A stretch of 64,000 nucleotides of DNA from an uncultured Mucilaginibacter sp. (GTDB lineage: Bacteria > Bacteroidota > Bacteroidia > Sphingobacteriales > Sphingobacteriaceae): contig NZ_CAMLHX010000001.1 of the NCBI RefSeq assembly GCF_946479965.1, positions 139,549-203,548 on the forward strand. Reading direction: 5' to 3'. Below are positions 35,235 to 42,751 of the stretch, in pieces. How positions within the stretch are numbered: the stretch's first letter is position 1; every line of letters starts with the position of its first letter. The position numbers and the translations under genes are program-made. Below the pieces are notes generated by a model. The model ran no database searches, was not told the DNA's origin, and saw only the letters and a program-made list of their open reading frames with translations.

Positions 35235-36260
35235 ATGATCAGAAAAATCTACCTTATATTCTTTGTATTTATAATAACCTCAGGTGCTGCACTTGCGCAG
35301 CAAAGCCTTGATATACATTTTAACGGGCTAGGATTTTTAGATAACCGCGAGTATAAAGCTTTTGTGCCCCGCTCACATACCTATTCGGGCACGCGGATAG
35401 CCATTGACTTAGGATTGAACCTGGATAGTGTAAACCATTTTATTGTGGGAGCTAACGCATTGCATGAGTTTGGCGCTAAATCATTTTTTGGTAAGGTTGA
35501 TCCGGTGGCTTATTACAGTTATACCGGTAAAAATTGGCTGTTTAATGCGGGCATGTTTCCGCGCGAAGGGCTGTTAAGTAGTTATCCGCGAGCTTTGCTA
35601 AATGATACGCTGCGTTACTATCGTCCCAATGTGCAGGGTTTGTTAACCCGTTTTAGCAATGAGCATTTTACCGAAACAGCCTGGTTAGATTGGGTGAGCC
35701 GCCAAACTACTACAGACCGTGAGCAATTTCTGTTCGGCTTTGCCGGTAAGTATAAACCTGTGGTAAGTGGTCCGTTTTATATTTCGCATTATTTTATGCT
35801 GATGCATGATGCCGGTGCAGAAGTGCTTTTACCCAATGACCATATTGGTGATAATGGCGGCGGGCAAATAAGACTGGGGCTTGACTTAAGCAATAAAACG
35901 ATGTTTGACTCGCTTACTGTTGAAGCAGGAGGGATGGCTTCGTTTGAGCGGGTAAGGGGTGTTAATAATGGCCGAACAGCCACAGGCTTCGTTGCAAGCG
36001 TATTTTTAAGCTATAAGCGCTTTGCTTTATATGATGAATTTTACAAGGGACAAGGCAGCAACATTATTTATGGCGACTCCTACTATCAAAAGCCAACTTA
36101 TAATCGCCTGGACGTAATTTATACGCCTTTTCTGTTTAAGAATATTAAAGGGCAGTTCATATTCAGCTTCCATTTCTCGCCGGGTTATAATAATGATAAC
36201 CAGCAGGCATTCCGTATTACTTATGATTTAGGAAGGAAAGTATTGGCAAGGTTTAAGTAA
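35235..36260 (+). CDS. Hypothetical outer-membrane beta-barrel-like protein
   Basis: The 341-residue protein has a signal peptide (about 1-21, ending ALAQ) and alternating hydrophobic/polar strands with many aromatic girdle residues. It ends in ITYDLGRKVLARFK, where a final strand would be expected to end in an aromatic residue; here there are extra basic residues. No family was recognised. It follows the glycosyltransferase after 11 bases, suggesting a surface polysaccharide or glycan role, which is inference. Confidence 0.6.
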   Translation: MIRKIYLIFFVFIITSGAALAQQSLDIHFNGLGFLDNREYKAFVPRSHTYSGTRIAIDLGLNLDSVNHFIVGANALHEFGAKSFFGKVDPVAYYSYTGKNWLFNAGMFPREGLLSSYPRALLNDTLRYYRPNVQGLLTRFSNEHFTETAWLDWVSRQTTTDREQFLFGFAGKYKPVVSGPFYISHYFMLMHDAGAEVLLPNDHIGDNGGGQIRLGLDLSNKTMFDSLTVEAGGMASFERVRGVNNGRTATGFVASVFLSYKRFALYDEFYKGQGSNIIYGDSYYQKPTYNRLDVIYTPFLFKNIKGQFIFSFHFSPGYNNDNQQAFRITYDLGRKVLARFK

Positions 36261-36275
36261 CCTCGCCAATACTTT
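36237..36275. terminator. Terminator overlapping the end of the barrel gene
   Basis: AAAGTATTGGC and GCCAATACTTT pair over 11 bases, with AGG/CCT closing the inner stem after one mismatch. The TAA stop lies in the loop. The downstream DUF2807 pseudogene converges. Confidence 0.8.
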
Positions 36276-36287
36276 TCTTAAGGTTGC

Positions 36288-37026
36288 TTACCCTAACCCT
36301 TTAACTATTAGGCCACCACCTGATTTTGATTTTGTTATGCTTTTTGGATTGCCGCTGTAATGCACACTGCCCGAGCCTGTAACTTTCGCAATTAAGCTTT
36401 TTGTAGCATATATCCACACACTTCCCGGCCCATTAACTTCTACGTTTGTATAAAGAGCCTTCAAATCACCAGCCATAAAATTGCCCGATCCTACAACTTT
36501 TACATTGGCTCTGTCTGTAATGCCGCTTAAATTTATATGACCCGTGCCGTTTAAAATGCAATCAACCGTGGCCACATTTACCTTGCCGTTAAAGAAACCC
36601 GAACCTGATAATGCCAAGTGCAGTGTAGATGATATTATCCCGTCTTTAAAGATCACATTGCCGGAGCCAGACAGTTGAATACCGTTGATTACTCTGGAGG
36701 TTATATAGATATTTACCTTTTCGTACTTAGCGGCAGCATCAGGAGTGGTGCGTTTTTTTTCGTATATCTTCAGCGTACCATTCTTTACCTCGCTAGTGAT
36801 GTACGGTAAAACTTTTTTGAAGCTTCTATTCTTAATGATTCATTTAAGCCCTTAGAGATAAAGTAGTTATAAGGCCGGATAGATTAATTTGGGTAAATTC
36901 GGCAACTTGCTGTGTTTGTGGCGGCCGGGCTTGGTTAATGTGTGGTGGCGAAAATGATTTGGCCGGTAATTGCCCCGCGCTCATTATCAGCGCGCTTGCT
37001 AATAAAAGTTTAAAGCTAATCTTCAT
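36288..37026 (-). pseudogene. DUF2807 (head GIN domain) gene, broken by two frameshifts
   Basis: The first frame starts MKISFKLLLASALIMSAG and reaches ...INLSG near 36893, the second covers YNYFISKGLNESLRIEASKK, and the third continues VLPYITSEVKNGTLKIYEKK to the stop at 36288. Laid against the intact neighbour at 37151, each break lacks one base, the second in a run of six A near 36818. The third part still has DUF2807 repeats (LSGSGNV, GSGNFMAG, GSGSVHYSGNPKSITKSKSG). It looks like a decayed tandem duplicate, unless these are sequencing errors. Confidence 0.75.
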
Positions 37027-37150
37027 GATGATTTTACTGTTTTGTTGTTATAATTAATTGGTTTTAATTAAGGTCACAAATTTAAAAATCTATTGATTTA
37101 ACTGCAAAACCGCACAAAAATCACATAAAAAAAAGTAAATAATAAGACTA

Positions 37151-37882
37151 CTAGTCTCTGCTTATATCTCCACTGCCCGATTTAGACTTTGATATACTTT
37201 TAGGATTCCCTCTGTAATTAATATCACCCGAGCCTGATAGCTTTGCATTCAGACTTCCGGTAGCGTTTACGCTGGCACCGCCCGATCCTACAACTTCAAC
37301 ATAGGTATTAACGGTTTGCAGCTCGCGGGCAGATAAGTCGCCTGAGCCGAATAATTTTATTTTAGCGTTTTGTGCACGGCCGGATAACGTGAGGTCGCCC
37401 GATCCGTTGAGGGAACACTCAACCGAGGTAGCGGTAATTTTACCGGTAAGATCGCCTGATCCGCTCATGGTGACGCGCATATCAGTACTGTTTATTCCTT
37501 CTTTAAAATAAACATCGCCAGAGCCTGAAAACTGTATACTGCTAATGTCTCTGGCTGTGATGTAAACAGCTATCTTTTCGTCGTTAAACAGGTTGCCCCA
37601 GTTAGTGTGGCTTTTAGTATAAACGTTTAATACGCCAGCTTTAACTTCGGTAATTATGTAAGGTAACAACTTGGCAGGCGCTTCAACCCGTACCGTATTA
37701 CCTGAACCCTGTTTGATGTAATAATCATATGACCCCGATATGCTGATACCTTTAAAGTCTGAAACTTTGCGGTCTTCAGTATCTGCAAAACGTGCGTGAG
37801 CCGGTTTAACAGGCTTAGCAAATGAGGTGCCTGAGCTTATTAACATAGCTGCGGCCAATATCAGTTTGAAGTTTATTTTCAT
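37151..37882 (-). CDS. DUF2807 head-GIN-domain protein, intact
   Basis: This is a secreted 243-residue protein with a signal peptide (about 1-22, ending SFA) and a right-handed beta-helix-like body built from repeated GSGD words (ISSIQFSGSGDVYFKEG, RVTMSGSGDLTGKI, CSLNGSGDLTLSG, IKLFGSGDLSA, AKLSGSGDINYRGNPKSI). It belongs to DUF2807, found widely in Bacteroidota surface or periplasmic proteins; the role is unknown. The upstream neighbour is its broken paralogue. Confidence 0.9.
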   Translation of the reverse strand: MKINFKLILAAAMLISSGTSFAKPVKPAHARFADTEDRKVSDFKGISISGSYDYYIKQGSGNTVRVEAPAKLLPYIITEVKAGVLNVYTKSHTNWGNLFNDEKIAVYITARDISSIQFSGSGDVYFKEGINSTDMRVTMSGSGDLTGKITATSVECSLNGSGDLTLSGRAQNAKIKLFGSGDLSARELQTVNTYVEVVGSGGASVNATGSLNAKLSGSGDINYRGNPKSISKSKSGSGDISRD

Positions 37883-37959
37883 AGTTGTTGTTGGTTTTTT
37901 ATTAGGACGTTGTTACCCATTAAATAGTTACATCAAATTTAAATTTCAGCGCGGTAGGT

Positions 37960-38172
37960 GATCCAAAAAAAATGCGTTACAGAAAAAAATGAGATAAAGA
38001 ATTTCGTAATATATTGATTATTAATTAGTTGTATTTTTAACCTGAAACTACTTTTAAGTCAGTAAAGTTAACTATAAATGTACTATAATATTCTCATTAT
38101 CAAATAGTTGTGAACTGATAAAATTGACACTTTTTTGGATCATTTTGGATCACTTTGGATCACCCTTGGATC
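37960..38172 (+). repeat. Intergenic repeat element, copy 2 (GAAACTACTT core)
   Basis: The core at 38044-38076 reads GAAACTACTTTTAAGTCAGT. The left end has GATCC plus an A run (37960), and the right end has four GGATC words spaced about 10 bases (38137, 38147, 38157, 38168). The same layout as copy 1, but with GATCC/GGATC in place of GTTCC/GGAAC. Confidence 0.6.
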
Positions 38173-38179
38173 AGTGAAT

Positions 38180-38659
38180 TTAGCGCGGTTTTACAGGTAT
38201 ATAGATATCTTCTTCCGAGTCGGGCTCATCATGTTTGTATTTTTCATCCATTAAAGCAAAATGCGGCCGGTTGTCAATTATATAATCAGAAGCAGGGAAC
38301 CAAACACCATAAATGTACTGATACGTTTTTGGGCCAGCACTTGCCGGGCCTCGGTGCGTAAAAACCGCATATTCTCCCGAAGGGATTGTAAGCAGTTCTA
38401 TACCTGGAGCCTGTTCAGAACTGTCACTAATTTCAACTCCCGCCCATTTTTCAAATTCATTGGTTGGTTTAAAATCGTCAAAAAAAGCTGATGGGTATAC
38501 TTCAAGTGAGTAAAACAACGAATTGACCGGGTTTTTTATTTCGGCCCGACGCGGCATAAAACGTTGCCATAAAAGGCCGGTTTTGTTTTGACTGAATGAC
38601 ATGTTGAGCCTTTGGCCGGCAATTATTTTTGAAGAAATGGTTAGAAATCTAGGTTGCAT
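38180..38659 (-). CDS. GyrI-like effector-binding domain protein
   Basis: This is a free-standing GyrI/AraC-type effector-binding domain of 159 residues: KTGLLWQRFMPRRAEIKN, YPSAFFDDFKPTNEFEKWAGVEI, GIELLTIPSGEYAVFTHRGPASAGPKTYQYIYGVWFPASDY. This fold binds small hydrophobic molecules; no DNA-binding part is attached. It lies 26 bases from the esterase gene and on the same strand. Its ligand is unknown. Confidence 0.85.
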   Translation of the reverse strand: MQPRFLTISSKIIAGQRLNMSFSQNKTGLLWQRFMPRRAEIKNPVNSLFYSLEVYPSAFFDDFKPTNEFEKWAGVEISDSSEQAPGIELLTIPSGEYAVFTHRGPASAGPKTYQYIYGVWFPASDYIIDNRPHFALMDEKYKHDEPDSEEDIYIPVKPR

Positions 38660-38685
38660 AACAGTGTATTTAGTAATACAATTAT

Positions 38686-39603
38686 TTATTTAGCTGCCGT
38701 TAGCAAACCATTGGTATCCATCCAGCCTTTACACCAATCAAACCAGTTTTCTTTGCTTTTGCGATTGTTTATGCCGAAGCCGTGGCCACCGGCAGGATAA
38801 ATATGCATTTCTGACGGCACTTTGTTTTTTACCAGCGCGTCAAAAAACATCAACGTGTTTTGTACCGGCACGGTGGTGTCGTCCTGCGCATGGATTATGA
38901 ATGTCATTGGGGTATTGGCTGTTACTTGTTTTTCGTTCGAATACAGATCAACCTTATCCTGGGTAGGGGTGGCGCCGATTAAACCTCTTTTTGAACCGCC
39001 ATGTGTTAGCTCGCCAAAAGTGATCACCGGATATATCAGTATCATAAAATCCGGGCGAAGGCTAACGCCTTTATTCTCTATCACAGGTTTATCAAAATGT
39101 GTGCCCTCTGTTGAAGCCAGGTGCCCACCAGCCGAAAAGCCCAAAATGCCTATGCGATTTGGATTAAGGCCCCACTCCGCAGCGCGCGACCGTACCAAAA
39201 CCATAGCCGTCTGCGCATCCTGCAGCGGGCCAATGCTTTTATCATTCATTATATCGTCGCTGGGTAAGCGATACTTCAATATAAAAGCGGTAACGCCAAT
39301 TTTGTTGAATTCTTTTGCAACAGGGTACCCCTCGCCGCTCATAGCTAAAAAGCCGTAACCGCCACCGGGGCAAATTATTACCGCTGTTCCGTTTGCGGTG
39401 CCTTTTTCTGGGATGAAAGGTATAAGGGTAGGCTCGGTTACTTTTGATACGCTGCCGTTGGCATCCCGCTCAACATAAGTATCGGGACCCTTTTTTGAGT
39501 TGGGAACGCCGTTGGGATACAAAGGTATTTGTTTAGCATCCTGCGCATAAGCAGACACTGCGGAGAATAACAGCAGGCCTGTTATAATTGACTTAACTTT
39601 CAT
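38686..39603 (-). CDS. Secreted alpha/beta hydrolase (esterase, BD-FAE/acetyl-xylan-esterase-like)
   Basis: This 305-residue enzyme has a signal peptide (about 1-20, ending AYAQ). AVIICPGGGYGFLAMSGEG is the oxyanion loop and GFSAGGHLAS holds the nucleophile Ser. The catalytic Asp is in HAQDDTTVP and the His in GGHGFGI. Related enzymes remove acetyl or feruloyl groups from plant polysaccharides, which fits with the secreted GH3 elsewhere in the window, though the two are not adjacent. The substrate is inferred. Confidence 0.88.
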   Translation of the reverse strand: MKVKSIITGLLLFSAVSAYAQDAKQIPLYPNGVPNSKKGPDTYVERDANGSVSKVTEPTLIPFIPEKGTANGTAVIICPGGGYGFLAMSGEGYPVAKEFNKIGVTAFILKYRLPSDDIMNDKSIGPLQDAQTAMVLVRSRAAEWGLNPNRIGILGFSAGGHLASTEGTHFDKPVIENKGVSLRPDFMILIYPVITFGELTHGGSKRGLIGATPTQDKVDLYSNEKQVTANTPMTFIIHAQDDTTVPVQNTLMFFDALVKNKVPSEMHIYPAGGHGFGINNRKSKENWFDWCKGWMDTNGLLTAAK

Positions 39604-39700
39604 TTTAGTTTTTATTGGTTACAACAAATATAGTAACCAACATCGTTCCGGATGTTTTTTAGCCAATAATTAGTAAGAAGAAGATGGCAAAAAGGGCGCT

Positions 39701-39898
39701 TTAATGACTACTACGCACTACCCTAACCAGTTGCCTGTGGCGGCGGGCAGCGTAATAATCGTTGGTAACTAATATGGCGTGGATAACACCCGGCACCCAT
39801 AAGCATATTGTTAATATAATACTTAGTATAAACGCGCCGATGCGTCCGGTTGTTAAAACGGCAAGCGGAGGAAAGATGATGCACAAAAAGTAACGCAT
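39701..39898 (-). CDS. Pmp3/YqaE family membrane protein
   Basis: A 65-residue protein with two helices: IIFPPLAVLTTGRIGAFILSI followed by LTICLWVPGVIHAILV, the Pmp3 pattern (UPF0057). Members are small proteolipids linked to salt and membrane-potential stress. A basic C-terminal tail (RRHRQLVRVVRSSH) extends beyond the usual length. Confidence 0.88.
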   Translation of the reverse strand: MRYFLCIIFPPLAVLTTGRIGAFILSIILTICLWVPGVIHAILVTNDYYAARRHRQLVRVVRSSH

Positions 39899-40057
39899 AG
39901 TATTTGTTTTAAGTTTAGATTAAAGCATTAAGCTGATGTTACAGTTAACAGTGTGATTTGCTTTTTGATACTAATGTATCACTTACCCGGCAAAATGCAA
40001 TAAGCTATATTTTCAACTTTTTTCTCTACTTTGGCCCCGAACTACCTATCATAAATT

Positions 40058-40903
40058 ATGGGATTAAATTTTATCAAAAGAATCAGGCAGATACGGGATA
40101 TCCTCAATATTGTTATTGCTCAAAAAAATGTCGATAGGGGTATTCAGGTTGCACAATTTTTTTCGGAACATTTACATAACAACCCCAAATACGCTAACAA
40201 CAAGCGCTTAAATAAAAGCGAGCATCAGGTCTTCTCGCAAAACGGCGAGGATGGGATTATACAGGAAATATTTAACAGGATAGGTACCACGAACAAATAT
40301 TTTGTTGAATTTGGTGTAACTGACGGATTGGAAACTAACTCGTTGTTTTTGCTTTATAAAGAATGGAAGGGGTTATGGATTGATGGAAATTCTGAGGATA
40401 TAAAAAAGATCAATGCCCGTTTTAGTGATTTTATTAGGGATGGAAAAATCGCTGTAAAAGAGCAATTCATTACCGCAGAAAATATTGAGTCGATTTTTAA
40501 AAGTGCGGATGTCCCTGTTGACCTCGATTTGTTATCTATCGATATTGATTATAACACCTATTACATTTGGGAGGCCATTACTAATTACAGGCCAAGGGTG
40601 GTGGCAATTGAATATAATTCTATTTTTCCGCCGGATACTCATTTTGTAGTTAAATACGATGCTAAACGCATGTGGGATGGCACAACGTATTTTGGTGCTT
40701 CGTTACTTGCTTTAGAACAACTTGGTAAGAGCAAGGGGTATAACCTGGTTGGTTGCGTATTTACAGGCACTAACGCTTTTTTTGTGCGCGAAGATCTCAC
40801 GGCTGACTTGTTTGAAAAACCGTTTACCGCAGAAAATCATTACGAGCCCAATCGAGACTTCCTAAATTACAAAAGCGGGCATCCAAGAGGTCACCGCGCA
40901 TAA
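40058..40903 (+). CDS. FkbM-like SAM-dependent methyltransferase-type protein
   Basis: This 281-residue protein has SQNGEDGIIQEIF, then YFVEFGVTDGLETNSLFLLYKEWKGLWIDGN, which looks like the SAM-binding strand and loop of FkbM-type methyltransferases, and LDLLSIDIDYNTYYIWEAI. The first ~50 residues are a basic helix with no signal peptide. Some homologues have lost methylation activity, so activity is uncertain. It is a single gene with no clear operon partner. Confidence 0.6.
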   Translation: MGLNFIKRIRQIRDILNIVIAQKNVDRGIQVAQFFSEHLHNNPKYANNKRLNKSEHQVFSQNGEDGIIQEIFNRIGTTNKYFVEFGVTDGLETNSLFLLYKEWKGLWIDGNSEDIKKINARFSDFIRDGKIAVKEQFITAENIESIFKSADVPVDLDLLSIDIDYNTYYIWEAITNYRPRVVAIEYNSIFPPDTHFVVKYDAKRMWDGTTYFGASLLALEQLGKSKGYNLVGCVFTGTNAFFVREDLTADLFEKPFTAENHYEPNRDFLNYKSGHPRGHRA

Positions 40904-40926
40904 TTTGCTGCTAAGGGGTGAGATAT

Positions 40927-41847
40927 CTAGATCATGCTATTCCTTTTGATGAGATAGGATCTTAAAATATCGTAGTAACCATCCTGTATAGCGGCATCAA
41001 TAATGTCAATATGGTACTGGGCGCATTTCAGTTCCAGTTCTTTGCGGTAATGCTGTAAAGATGTTTGATACGCCTGGCGGATCTTGCCCGGATGAACTTT
41101 TACTTCCTCGCCGCTTTCCATATCAATAAAATGGTGCGGGCGGTTATCAAAATTAAAATCCATCTCCTTTTGCTTATCATTCACGTTAAATATAACTACC
41201 TCGTGCTTGTTATATTTTAAGTGCTGTATGGCCGCAAAAAGTGCCTGTAATTTGGTATTATCCATATTATTTTCCAGCATATCACTAAAAATAATAATAA
41301 GCGATCGCTGATGCACCTGCTCGGCAACATGGTGCAGTACTTCGGCTATATTGGTAGCAGTGTTGGTTTTAGGCTCTTTGTACAGTTTTTCCAGTTGGGC
41401 ATAAAGATAGAAGAGGTGCGTTGAAGCTGATTTAACGTGGCTCATACTATCTATTTTATCTGAAAATGTGCACAAGCCAAAAGCATCGCGCTGTTTTTTA
41501 AACAAGTACATCAACGAGGCGATGGCATAGATAGAGAATTGCAGCTTATTTACTCCCTGCTCCGGGAAATTCATAGATGACGATGAGTCAAGCAATAAAT
41601 AGCAACGCAGATTTGTTTCCTCTTCAAACTGCTTAACAAACAGCTTGTCGGTTTTCGCAAAAAGCTTCCAGTCGATATTTTTTACCGACTCGCCGTTGTT
41701 ATAAAGGCGGTGCTCAGCAAACTCTACCGAGAAGCCGTGAAAAGGACTTTGGTGCAGGCCCGTAATAAAGCCCTCAACCACCTGCCGTGCAAGCAATTCA
41801 AGATTGGCTAACTGCCTTACCTGCTGATCTTCGTTAAGTTGCGACAT
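40927..41847 (-). CDS. DUF58 domain protein
   Basis: This protein has the DUF58 block EFAEHRLYNNGESVKNIDWKLFAKTDKLFVKQFEEETNLRC, followed by a von Willebrand factor A-like fold with the MIDAS-type start LLLDSSSSMNF. DUF58 proteins are usually encoded beside a MoxR ATPase; none is adjacent here. A longer reading frame would begin at a TTG 21 bases upstream; the ATG at 41847 (MSQLNEDQQ) is the better start. The length is 306 residues. Confidence 0.88.
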   Translation of the reverse strand: MSQLNEDQQVRQLANLELLARQVVEGFITGLHQSPFHGFSVEFAEHRLYNNGESVKNIDWKLFAKTDKLFVKQFEEETNLRCYLLLDSSSSMNFPEQGVNKLQFSIYAIASLMYLFKKQRDAFGLCTFSDKIDSMSHVKSASTHLFYLYAQLEKLYKEPKTNTATNIAEVLHHVAEQVHQRSLIIIFSDMLENNMDNTKLQALFAAIQHLKYNKHEVVIFNVNDKQKEMDFNFDNRPHHFIDMESGEEVKVHPGKIRQAYQTSLQHYRKELELKCAQYHIDIIDAAIQDGYYDILRSYLIKRNSMI

Positions 41848-41868
41848 ATAAAAACTAAAATAAAACAA

Positions 41869-41901
41869 AAAAAGCGTTACAATTCAATTGTAACGCTTTT
41901 T
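41869..41901. terminator. Terminator downstream of trxA
   Basis: AAAAAGCGTTACAATT and AATTGTAACGCTTTTT pair almost end to end around one C. The T run on either strand makes it bidirectional. It lies between trxA and the DUF58 gene. Confidence 0.85.
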
Positions 41902-41921
41902 AAACGAATATTTTATGGCAA

Positions 41922-42242
41922 TTAAGCCAGTTGCTTATCCAGTTTGCCGGCTAAAACCGATTTTGGAACGGCACCAATTTGTTTATCAACAATTTCGCCG
42001 TTTTTAAAGTATAGTAAAGCAGGGATATTGCGAATTCCATATTTCATAGAAATACCCGGATTATGGTCAACATTCACTTTCCCTACAACCGCTGTATCAG
42101 CGTAATCTTTTGATATTTCTTCTACTACCGGGCCAACCATTCTACAAGGACCGCACCATTCAGCCCAAAAGTCAACTAATACGGGTTTATCTGATTTAAG
42201 CACAAGCTCCTCAAAGTTTGCGTCAGTAATTTCTAAAGCCAT
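41922..42242 (-). CDS. trxA: Thioredoxin
   Basis: A 106-residue cytosolic thioredoxin with the active site WCGPC (Cys30, Cys33), the buried Asp in FWAEWCGP context, and cis-Pro in IRNIPALLYFKNG. It reduces protein disulfides. No signal peptide. It stands alone and has its own terminator at 41869. Confidence 0.97.
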   Translation of the reverse strand: MALEITDANFEELVLKSDKPVLVDFWAEWCGPCRMVGPVVEEISKDYADTAVVGKVNVDHNPGISMKYGIRNIPALLYFKNGEIVDKQIGAVPKSVLAGKLDKQLA

Positions 42243-42381
42243 GATATTTAAAATTTATGTTCAACAAATATGAGTATTCAAATTGCTTGCCACAAGTGCA
42301 TTACTGACAAACTGACAAAGAAATTACTAACACGTGTATTATTTATCCACTTTGATTTTTTGATGACAATGAGGCACCGGA

Positions 42382-42567
42382 TTATACATCGGTATATTTT
42401 TCAAGCTCTGAATCTGAAATCATAACATGTCTGACTTTAACACATTTTGCGCAAAAAAAACTTTTTACCGGCAAAAAGAATAGAAAGAAGTTAAATATCC
42501 AAGGAGTTGAAACCCGATAGTGGAACGGTTGTTTGCATTTATGACAACATAAATATGGTTTTTGCAT
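42382..42567 (-). CDS. Small zinc-ribbon-like protein
   Basis: A 61-residue ORF with CxxC at 8-11 and 39-42 (CHKC and CAKC) flanking a hydrophobic, Pro-containing segment (WIFNFFLFFLP). Two CxxC pairs joined by a short hydrophobic loop look like a treble-clef or zinc-ribbon microprotein, and the pattern is too regular for chance. Family not named. It lies between dnaE and trxA on the same strand. Confidence 0.5.
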   Translation of the reverse strand: MQKPYLCCHKCKQPFHYRVSTPWIFNFFLFFLPVKSFFCAKCVKVRHVMISDSELEKYTDV

Positions 42568-42751
42568 ACGATAGAATAGATAGAATAGACATCACGCACC
42601 TTTTTATCAGCGCAATATTGTTTTAAACAGATACGATATAAAGTATCGCTTGGTTGTATGGTCGGCAAAAAAGAGTAAGTAAAAAGCACTGACACTAAAA
42701 TAACACCTTAAAATTATTTTGGTTTTTAAACTTTTTTAAACGGCCGAAAGA

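Noticed and set aside
42465..42695. 76-codon ORF between trxA and dnaE
   Set aside because: It overlaps the CxxC microprotein in another frame, and its sequence shows no motif or codon pattern.
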